This document shows, piece after piece, positions 58,262 through 64,000 of a stretch of 64,000 bases of DNA; within the stretch, counting starts at the first letter, position 1; every line of letters starts with the position of its first letter. The position numbers were made by a program, and so were the translations under genes. Origin of the DNA: Halomarina pelagica. GTDB taxonomy: Archaea > Halobacteriota > Halobacteria > Halobacteriales > Haloarculaceae. The stretch is from positions 1,302,001-1,366,000 of the forward strand of contig NZ_CP100454.1 of the NCBI RefSeq assembly GCF_024228315.1, written 5' to 3'. The notes under the pieces were generated by a model. The model did no database searches. It had not been told where the DNA came from and was given only the letters and a program-made list of their open reading frames with translations.

Positions 58262-58909
58262 ATGGCCGCATACGGACGGCCGACCCTGCGAGACCTGTTC
58301 GACGAGTCCCCCACCCCGCACATCGCACACCCCCCGCACACGCACCACCGCGACTATTACCTGGCGTGCGACGGGTCGTTCCGCGAATCGGGCGGCGGAC
58401 TCGGTGTCGTCATCGAAACGCGCGACGGACAGTGCGTCGCCCGCCGATCGCTGTCCGATCGCGTCCCCGACAACAACGTCGCCGAGTATCGGGCGCTCCA
58501 CCTCGGACTCGACCTGCTCGCCGCGCGCGCACCGCGGGACGCCCGGGTCGGCGTCCTCATCGACCACGACGACCTCGCCGCGAACGTCAACCGCGCCGCC
58601 ATCGCGGCGCGCCAGCCGACGCTGGGGCCGCCCCACCCCTACACGGTGCCGTCGGCCACCGGCCACCACTGGCGCGGCATCCGGGCGCGCATCGCGGGCT
58701 TCCGGGAGATCCGCGCCGCCCGCATCGACAGCGCCGAGAACCCCGCACACTACCTCGCGAACGCGCCGGGCCAGTACGCCCACGTCAACCGCGAGCCGGC
58801 GCGCTGCGTCCTCCCGCCCGAGCGCGCGGAGGAGACGACGCAGATCCCGCCGCCCTCGCGCGCGAACCGCCACGGCCACGGCCACGGCAACGCCAACGCG
58901 AGCGACTGA
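58262..58909 (+). CDS. rnhA: RNase HI-family protein with His-rich tail
   Basis: Degrades the RNA strand of RNA-DNA hybrids. Catalytic residues are Asp37 (LACDGSF), Glu75 (NNVAEYRAL) and Asp101/103 (IDHDDLA). The fourth position, usually Asp in a N-x-x-A-D motif, is His163 in NPAHYLAN. The N-terminal 30 residues are His-rich (HIAHPPHTHHR), and the C-terminus contains HGHGHGN, so metal binding at both ends is possible. Length 215 aa. ATG 58262 follows a TATA box. Confidence 0.85.
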   Translation: MAAYGRPTLRDLFDESPTPHIAHPPHTHHRDYYLACDGSFRESGGGLGVVIETRDGQCVARRSLSDRVPDNNVAEYRALHLGLDLLAARAPRDARVGVLIDHDDLAANVNRAAIAARQPTLGPPHPYTVPSATGHHWRGIRARIAGFREIRAARIDSAENPAHYLANAPGQYAHVNREPARCVLPPERAEETTQIPPPSRANRHGHGHGNANASD

Positions 58910-59029
58910 GGGGGTTCCCGACCGGTCTTCGATCCACCACCGGTCCGGCGATGGACGCGCTGAGGTCGGCCCGCTGCCGGCGATGGACGCGTCGCTACGA
59001 GACCCCCTCGCGGACCGCTCCGCACACCA

Positions 59030-59037
59030 GTTAAATC
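59030..59037 (+). promoter_or_regulatory. Candidate TATA box of the YegP-like gene
   Basis: GTTAAATC lies 22 bp before the ATG at 59060, within a short A/T-enriched spot. Confidence 0.4.
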
Positions 59038-59059
59038 CACGCATCGCCTACCTGTTGTC

Positions 59060-59578
59060 ATGGATGAACGAACGCGCGTGAGCGTCACCGTCGACGTGGC
59101 GCTCGACGAGGGGTCGCTGGGGTTCGCCACGACCGCGGTGGAGGAGGCGGTGGCGGACCTCGTCGGGGACGGCGTCGCCGGCGAGGTGCGCGTCGCGGTG
59201 GCTCGCGACGGAGCGTCGCCCAGCGCCACGACCGAACCGACGGGCGCGCCCGAGGGAGCGGCGGCGTCGGAATCGACCGACGTGCTCTCGGCCGAGGGGG
59301 ACGGAACCGAACGAACCCGGCGGATCGAACCCGACGAGCTCTCCCGGGCGTTCGACGCGCTCGCCGAGCGCGAGGCCTTCGAGCTTCCGCTCGCCGACGC
59401 GCAGGCGTCGTTCGAGGTGTACAGCGACCGCGCCGGACGCTGGCGCTGGCGGCTCGTCCACGACAACGGCAACATCATCGCGGACTCCGGCGGGAGCTAC
59501 GCGTCGCGGTACGGCGCGGTGCAGGGGATCAGGAGCGTCAAGCGGAACGTCCCCGGCGCGGCCGTCGAGTCGCGCTGA
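59060..59578 (+). CDS. HVO_2922/YegP-like DUF1508 protein
   Basis: A 172-aa protein whose last 55 residues are a DUF1508 domain: ASFEVYSDRAGRWRWRLVHDNGNIIADSGGSY and GAVQGIRSVKRNVPGA. The N-terminal 90 residues contain a beta-rich segment (SVTVDVALDEG, GEVRVAVARDG) and an acidic low-complexity linker. Similar two-part proteins are known in Haloferax (HVO_2922 family). Function is unknown; a small DNA/RNA-binding or stress role has been suggested for YegP-like domains. It converges with EamA 3 (7 bp). Confidence 0.88.
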   Translation: MDERTRVSVTVDVALDEGSLGFATTAVEEAVADLVGDGVAGEVRVAVARDGASPSATTEPTGAPEGAAASESTDVLSAEGDGTERTRRIEPDELSRAFDALAEREAFELPLADAQASFEVYSDRAGRWRWRLVHDNGNIIADSGGSYASRYGAVQGIRSVKRNVPGAAVESR

Positions 59579-59585
59579 CCGGTCG

Positions 59586-60482
59586 TCACGTCTGCACGAG
59601 GACGACGCCCGCGAGCACGAGCACGCCCCCGACGAGCGTGGCGAGCGTGACCGGTTCGTCGAGCAGGAGCGCCCCCAGCGCCACGGCGACGGCTGGTTCG
59701 ACGGTGCTGACGATGCCGGTCCTGCTCGGCCCGATCCGGCGCAACCCGAGGAAGAACGTCGAGACGGGGAGCACCGTCGCGAGCACCGCGATACCGAGGA
59801 CCGCGGCCCACCCCAGTCGAGACTCGGGGAGCGCCAGACGCCCGGTCGCACCGCCGAGCGCGAGAAACGAGAGCGCGGCCGCCGGCATGACGTAGGCGCT
59901 CAGCACCACCCCGTCGGTCGCGTCGAGCGCCACTCGACTGACGACGATGTACAGCGAGTAGACGACCGCGCTGCCGAGGACGATCAGCACGCCCGTCGGA
60001 TCCACGCCGGCGGGATCCGCCCCCGTGACGAGCAGCACGCCGCCCAGCGCGAGGGGAAGCGCGACCAGATCCCGCCGCGTGAGCGACTCGTCGAGCACCG
60101 TCGCCGAGAGGAGAAGCACGAACACCGGGTAGGTGTAGAGCACGATGGTCGTCATCCCGGCGGTGAGGTACCGGAGGCCGAGGAAGAACAGCGCGCTCTG
60201 TCCGGTGTAGCCGACGAGACCGAGCAGCACCGCTATCGCGAGCGTCCGTCCCCGCAGGCGGAGCGAGGCGAGATCACCCGCACGGGAACGCGCGACGAGC
60301 AGGAGCGGCCAGACGAGCGCCGTGGCGATCGAGAAGCGTAGCGCGAGGACGGACGCGACGTTCAGTCCCGCGGCGAAGGCGTACTCGCCGAGGACGGCGA
60401 GCGTGCCGAACCCGACGGCCGAGCAGGTCACCAGCGCCGCGCCGACCGTCTCGTCGTCCAGCACTCCGTCGCACGGGGACAT
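59586..60482 (-). CDS. EamA/DMT-superfamily transporter 3
   Basis: Ten-helix drug/metabolite transporter of 298 aa, two EamA repeats (about 14-140 and 155-295). Features are GFGTLAVLGEYAFAAGLN, SQALFFLGLRYL-like (GQSALFFLGLRYLTAGMTTIVLY) and IGPSRTGIVSTVEPAVAVALG. It differs in sequence from transporters 1 and 2, so it is not a recent duplicate. Substrate unknown. ATG 60482; the gene-poor 243 bp upstream hold no clear promoter apart from a weak GCTATATCG (60508-60516). Confidence 0.9.
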   Translation of the reverse strand: MSPCDGVLDDETVGAALVTCSAVGFGTLAVLGEYAFAAGLNVASVLALRFSIATALVWPLLLVARSRAGDLASLRLRGRTLAIAVLLGLVGYTGQSALFFLGLRYLTAGMTTIVLYTYPVFVLLLSATVLDESLTRRDLVALPLALGGVLLVTGADPAGVDPTGVLIVLGSAVVYSLYIVVSRVALDATDGVVLSAYVMPAAALSFLALGGATGRLALPESRLGWAAVLGIAVLATVLPVSTFFLGLRRIGPSRTGIVSTVEPAVAVALGALLLDEPVTLATLVGGVLVLAGVVLVQT

Positions 60483-60725
60483 CGATAGCGGGTAGCAGTC
60501 GCTCCGGCTATATCGCTCCGGCGGTTCGCGGGCGGAGAGGGTGACAGGGGAGGGGGTGACGAGGGGAGAGGTGACGAACGGAGGATGGCGAACAGGCGAC
60601 GCGCTGGTCGGGGGATCGCCGACGGGTGCGCCGCGCTCCCGCGAGGCCGTCGGCGGCGAGCCTTCAGGTCACGGGGACGCTGGTCCCGTCCTGGTAGATA
60701 AAATCGAGGGGCGACGGGGCAGAGC

Positions 60726-60887
60726 TCACCCGGGGCCGATCACGTACTGCTCGACCTCGTCCCGGGTGGGCATGTCGCCGTGCGCGTCGCGCACGTGCTC
60801 CTGCGCGCCCTCGACGACCACCGCCTCCTCGTTGTCCCTGTTCGAGTACTCGCAGTCGTCCACCGGACACTGGAATTCCCAGACCAT
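60726..60887 (-). CDS. DUF1059-like zinc-finger microprotein, 53 aa
   Basis: A 53-residue protein that begins MVWEFQCPVDDCEYSN and continues EEHV-like: QEHVRDAHGD. The pattern C-x4-C then H-x4-H (Cys7, Cys12, His31, His36) is a C2H2-like knuckle, as in the DUF1059 family. It ends with VEQYVIGPG. Stop TGA at 60728-60726, start ATG at 60887. It is too short to stand out by length, but codon use and motif support it. Function is unknown. Confidence 0.78.
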   Translation of the reverse strand: MVWEFQCPVDDCEYSNRDNEEAVVVEGAQEHVRDAHGDMPTRDEVEQYVIGPG

Positions 60888-61007
60888 GCGTCGATCCCGC
60901 CTCGGGGTACGATCGTCGGGGCGTTAATCGCTCGGCCGGCGACGGCATGCCCTCGAAGCCAGTCGCGGTGGAACCGCACGAGGGAGCGGGCGAGTCGGCG
61001 TCGGTTC

Positions 61008-62795
61008 CTATGCCAGGAACACGTGTCGCGGTCGATCCGCCAGCACGTCCCGGCCCCACTGCACGGTGTCGCGGAACGCCTCCGAGCGGAAGAACGCCAT
61101 CGCGTCCTCGCGCCCGCGCCACTGGCTCGCGATGAACATGTCGTTCTCGTCCTCGACGTTCACCATCAGGTCGGTCTCGACGTGGCCCTCCATCCCGTCG
61201 AGGAGGTCGCCGACGGCGGCGAACCGCTCGACGAAGTCCTCGCGGTACTCGGGCTTGGTGGTGTAGAACATGCCCATCGTGCCGAACCCGGACTCCTCGC
61301 CCGCCCGCGCGACGACCCCGGGGAGGTCTGCGAGGTAGCCGCCCGCGGTGTCCGCGGCGCTCGCCGTCTCCCAGATGCTCACCACGGCGCGACGGTCGCG
61401 CCCGCGAGCCTCGTAGACGGACGTGCCGACGTGCGTGTCGTAGCGGTCGAAGCCGTCGCGCAGCGACTCGACCTCGGGGACGAGGTCGTCGCGGTCGGCC
61501 TCCGAGTAGAGCACCAGCGCGTGGACGTCCTCGCCGTGGGGCGTACCGGCGTAGACGCCGAGGTCCGCGAGTTCGTCGCGGATGTCGTCCGCGTCCGCCG
61601 CCCCGTCGGTCCCGGACGCCCCGGCCCCGGACGTCTCGGCCCCGGTCGCGCCGGCCGCGTCACCGCCGGCCGCGTCACCGCCGGAGCCGCCCCCGACCGC
61701 GCCTGTCGTCCGCTCGACGACCCCGGGGAGGTCCGCGAGGAAGCCGGCGGCGGTGTCGGCGGCGCGCTCGGTCTCCCACGCGCTCACGACCGCAGCGCCC
61801 TCGTCGGTCCCGTGGACGGTCGTGCCGCGGTGGCTGTCGTAGTGGTCGAAGTTCCCCCGGAGGCCGGAGACCGCCTCCTCGACCTCGTCCGCGTCGGCCT
61901 CGGAGCGGACGAGCACGACGTGCGAACCCGCCTCGACCTCCGCGCCGATGGCGTCGAGTTCCGCGCGGAGGGCGTCGTCCGTCGCCCCGTCCTCGCTCGC
62001 GCCCTCGCCGGTCGGGATCGGCTCGCCCGCGAGGAGCGCCCCGAGGTCGGCGGGCGGGAAGCGCCGCCCGAAGTAGAACGGGCCGAACTCGGCGTAGCGC
62101 GAGGAGGAGGGGTCGAATCGCATCTCGTAGAGCAGGTGCTTGATCTCCGTCGGGTCGTCGGCGAAGAGGGTGACGCCCCACTCGTAGTCGTCGAGGCCGA
62201 CGCTCCCGGTGATGATCTGCGTGACCTTCCCGGCGTACCCCCGGCCGATGTCGCCGTGGGCGGACATCAGCTCGGCGCGCTCGTCGAACGGGAGGTCGTA
62301 CCAGTTGTGGGGCTCCTCGCGGCGCTTGTCCATCGGGTAGAAACAGACGTGCTCGGCGTCGGGGATGGACGGCTCGATGCGCGACCGGATGTAGCGCCGG
62401 AGGCCGGGATCGACCGCCTCCGGGCCCTCCTCGAAGTAGGCGCGCGCGGACTCCGAGTAGCCCGAGGCCTCCGTGACCGAGACGTACGAGGAGGTCTGCT
62501 CGGTGAAGCGGGCGAGGGCGGTCCGCTCGAAGCGCCGCTCCGCGGTGTCGAGGTGGGCCGTCGTGGGCCGGAGGTGGACGATCAGCAGATCGGCCTTGTG
62601 CCCGAGGATCGAGAAGACGGCCGAGCCGCCCTCGTCGGCGTCGGCCAGGTCCTCGTGCGCGCGGAGGTACTCGACGCCCTCCTCGACGGCGCGCTCGCGC
62701 GCTTCGTCGCTCGCCGCCTCCCACGCGTCCCAGTCGACGGTTCGGAAGTCGTGGAGGGCGTACCAGCCCTCGTCCGTCCGCGGTGGTTTCGGCAT
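61008..62795 (-). CDS. pitA: PitA-type chlorite dismutase/HemQ-like heme protein with duplicated middle module and ABM domain
   Basis: The Cld/HemQ domain (1-255) probably decarboxylates coproheme to heme: FYPMDKRR holds Tyr153 (matching the catalytic Tyr) and SAHGDIGRGYAGKV holds His180 (proximal heme ligand by resemblance), with EIKHLLYEMRFDPSSSRYAEFG after. Then two related modules (about 274-362 and 403-496, each from DELxxLG to FLADLPGVV or YLADLPGVV) are joined by a Gly/Ala-rich linker. The last part (503-595) is an antibiotic-biosynthesis-monooxygenase-like domain. Haloferax PitA has Cld plus ABM. ATG 62795 is used. 595 aa. Confidence 0.9.
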   Translation of the reverse strand: MPKPPRTDEGWYALHDFRTVDWDAWEAASDEARERAVEEGVEYLRAHEDLADADEGGSAVFSILGHKADLLIVHLRPTTAHLDTAERRFERTALARFTEQTSSYVSVTEASGYSESARAYFEEGPEAVDPGLRRYIRSRIEPSIPDAEHVCFYPMDKRREEPHNWYDLPFDERAELMSAHGDIGRGYAGKVTQIITGSVGLDDYEWGVTLFADDPTEIKHLLYEMRFDPSSSRYAEFGPFYFGRRFPPADLGALLAGEPIPTGEGASEDGATDDALRAELDAIGAEVEAGSHVVLVRSEADADEVEEAVSGLRGNFDHYDSHRGTTVHGTDEGAAVVSAWETERAADTAAGFLADLPGVVERTTGAVGGGSGGDAAGGDAAGATGAETSGAGASGTDGAADADDIRDELADLGVYAGTPHGEDVHALVLYSEADRDDLVPEVESLRDGFDRYDTHVGTSVYEARGRDRRAVVSIWETASAADTAGGYLADLPGVVARAGEESGFGTMGMFYTTKPEYREDFVERFAAVGDLLDGMEGHVETDLMVNVEDENDMFIASQWRGREDAMAFFRSEAFRDTVQWGRDVLADRPRHVFLA

Positions 62796-62910
62796 ACCGG
62801 GGGTTGGAACGGCCCCGATAAGGACGTTTGGAGTTTCGGTCGCCGGCGGCGCGTCCGGAGGCGGGAACGCGATCCGTCGCCCCGACGACACGCTCGTCGG
62901 CGCTTGACAA

Positions 62911-62918
62911 TTCTTAAG
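62911..62918 (+). promoter_or_regulatory. Candidate TATA box of pyrH
   Basis: TTCTTAAG lies 25 bp before the ATG at 62944; the sequence around it (GACAATTCTTAAG) is the only A/T-rich block between pitA and pyrH. Confidence 0.5.
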
Positions 62919-62943
62919 CGGCCCACCCGGTTACGCCACGGCA

Positions 62944-63624
62944 ATGAGAGCAGTCGTCTCTATCGGGGGGAGCGTCCTCGTGCCGGAACTCGACGGCGAA
63001 CGGGTCGCGGCCTACGCGGACGTCGTCCGGTCGCTCCTGGGAGCGGGCCACGAACTCGGGCTCGTCGTCGGCGGGGGGCGCGTCGCGCGCGACTACATCC
63101 GAGCGGGGCGCGTCCTCGACGCCAACGAGATGGCGCTCGACCAGCTCGGGATCGGCGTCACGCGCCTGAACGCCCGCCTGCTCATCGCCGCACTCCACGG
63201 ACGGGCCGCGCCCACGCCGCCGGAGACGTACGAGAAGGCGGCCGAGGCGATCTCCCGGGGCGACGTCCCGGTGATGGGCGGGATGGTCCCCGGCCAGACG
63301 ACCGACGCCGTGGCCGCCGCGCTCGCCGAGACGGTCGGCGCGGACCTGCTCGTCTACGCCACGAGCGTCCCCGGCGTCTACAGCGACGACCCGGACGAGC
63401 ACCCCGACGCGATCCACTACGACGAGGTGTCGACCGACGACCTCGTGGACATCATCGCGGAGATCGACATGAGCGCGGGGAGCAACGCGCCGGTCGACCT
63501 GCTGGCCGCGAAGATCATCCAGCGCTCGGGCACGCGGACGCTCGTCCTCGACGGCACGAACCCCGAGGCGGTCCGCTGGGCCATCGCCGACGGCGAACAC
63601 GAGGGGACGGAGGTCGTCCCGTGA
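62944..63624 (+). CDS. pyrH: UMP kinase
   Basis: Phosphorylates UMP to UDP with ATP; a member of the amino acid kinase family. SIGGSVL (6-12) is the first glycine loop, VVGGGRVARDYI (41-52) the second. The substrate region VMGGMVPGQTTDAVAA and YATSVPGVYSDDP near residue 138 are typical of archaeal PyrH. Length 226 aa is as expected. The gene has its own promoter and is followed after 34 bp by lysS, an order common in haloarchaea. Confidence 0.96.
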   Translation: MRAVVSIGGSVLVPELDGERVAAYADVVRSLLGAGHELGLVVGGGRVARDYIRAGRVLDANEMALDQLGIGVTRLNARLLIAALHGRAAPTPPETYEKAAEAISRGDVPVMGGMVPGQTTDAVAAALAETVGADLLVYATSVPGVYSDDPDEHPDAIHYDEVSTDDLVDIIAEIDMSAGSNAPVDLLAAKIIQRSGTRTLVLDGTNPEAVRWAIADGEHEGTEVVP

Positions 63625-63658
63625 GGGGTGCCGATCGACTCGACGCGAGGTGGCGACC

Positions 63659-64000
63659 GTGAGCGTCGACGACGACGCGCTCGCGGCCGACGACGCCGAG
63701 CGCGGGGAACCCGGCGCGGCCCACCGCGCGTTCTGGGCGGACGCCGTCGCCGACGAGATCGAGGCGCGCGACCCCGAGGAGCCGATCGTGATAAAGGGCG
63801 GCGTCTCCCCCTCGGGCGTCCCCCACATCGGCCACCTGAACGAGGTCATGCGCGGCTACTTCGTCGCGGAGGCGCTCCGCGACCGGGGCCGCGAGGTCAG
63901 ACAGGTGTTCACGAGCGACGACCGCGACCCCCTCCGGGGAGTGCCCCGCACCCTCGCGACCCTCGACTGGGAGGTCGTCTCGCTCGGCGAGACGGAGAAC
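63659..64000 (+). CDS. lysS: Class I lysyl-tRNA synthetase, N-terminal part (cut by window end)
   Basis: Charges tRNA-Lys; the archaeal class I type. The 114 visible residues include the HIGH motif at 56-59 in GGVSPSGVPHIGHLNE, and continue EVRQVFTSDDRDPLRG. GTG 63659 is chosen because GAGGTG 7 bases upstream suits a ribosome binding site; an in-frame GTG at 63650 is the alternative. The gene runs off the window at 64000, still in frame. The KMSK-like region lies outside. Confidence 0.93.
   Translation, partial: MSVDDDALAADDAERGEPGAAHRAFWADAVADEIEARDPEEPIVIKGGVSPSGVPHIGHLNEVMRGYFVAEALRDRGREVRQVFTSDDRDPLRGVPRTLATLDWEVVSLGETEN

Noticed and set aside
60541-60927. A 128-codon plus-strand frame opposite the 53-aa zinc protein
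   Set aside because: No motif, Gly/Arg/Ser-rich; the minus-strand protein has a C2H2-type pattern and a normal start.
1-64000. tRNA, rRNA and riboswitch genes
   Set aside because: I looked through the intergenic stretches for cloverleaf-like and rRNA-like sequence and saw none, but without a covariance search a small RNA gene could be missed.

Overview
The window is chromosomal DNA from a haloarchaeon (class Halobacteria). The evidence is very high GC with G/C-rich wobble positions, strongly acidic proteins, many starts a few tens of bases downstream of archaeal TATA-like boxes (leaderless or short-leader transcripts), Tat-type lipoprotein signals (RR motif plus a LAGC lipobox), and lineage-typical genes: PitA, archaeal PyrH next to class I LysS, Bat-type HTH_10, HMG-CoA reductase, DUF63 and DUF5817. 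About 66 protein genes are supported. I saw no rRNA, tRNA, CRISPR array, IS element or integrase.

Layout. 0-7.1 kb: K+ channel, HPP-USP membrane protein, then a nucleoside/pentose salvage group (uridine phosphorylase, PfkB kinase, deoC). 7.3-9.7 kb: AI-2E family transporter and a tRNA methylthiotransferase. 9.8-14.0 kb: a biotin cluster on the minus strand, bioB-bioU-bioF-bioD, in which a BioU-like oxidoreductase stands where bioA would be expected. 14.1-22.8 kb: housekeeping genes (CDF transporter, HIT hydrolase, zinc-ribbon microprotein, Map, PPP-type phosphatase, PPK1, USP, isoaspartyl peptidase). 23.0-28.5 kb: a 2-oxoacid/acetoin dehydrogenase locus (E1alpha, E1beta, AcoX-like, VOC protein, and on the opposite strand an E2 acyltransferase fused to an OsmC domain), followed by isocitrate dehydrogenase. 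30.3-31.2 kb: an RHH-PIN toxin-antitoxin-like pair in less GC-rich DNA. 31.2-33.9 kb: cupin, DUF5817, small membrane protein, HMG-CoA reductase.

34.0-43.5 kb: a beta-galactoside/galactose operon. An IclR regulator is divergent from a lipoprotein binding protein, two permeases, an ATPase, galactonate dehydratase, an SDR dehydrogenase and a cytoplasmic GH42 beta-galactosidase, mostly with 4-8 nt overlaps or 3-8 nt gaps. The likely route is ABC import, hydrolysis, galactose oxidation by the SDR, then dehydration of galactonate (De Ley-Doudoroff entry). KDGal kinase and aldolase are not in the window.

43.5-64.0 kb: FNT transporter, small zinc proteins, a PQQ-repeat lipoprotein, a very Met-rich 47-aa miniprotein, amidohydrolase, GpmI, NurA nuclease, an EamA exporter divergent from an Lrp regulator, HerA-like ATPase, USP, a MoaD-like protein ending in FCC, a Bat-type regulator, two more EamA exporters, RNase H, a YegP-like protein, PitA with an extra duplicated module, PyrH and the start of LysS. 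The most unusual items are the E2-OsmC fusion, the BioU-containing biotin cluster, the Met-rich miniprotein, the palindromic repeat cluster upstream of nurA, and the PitA duplication.
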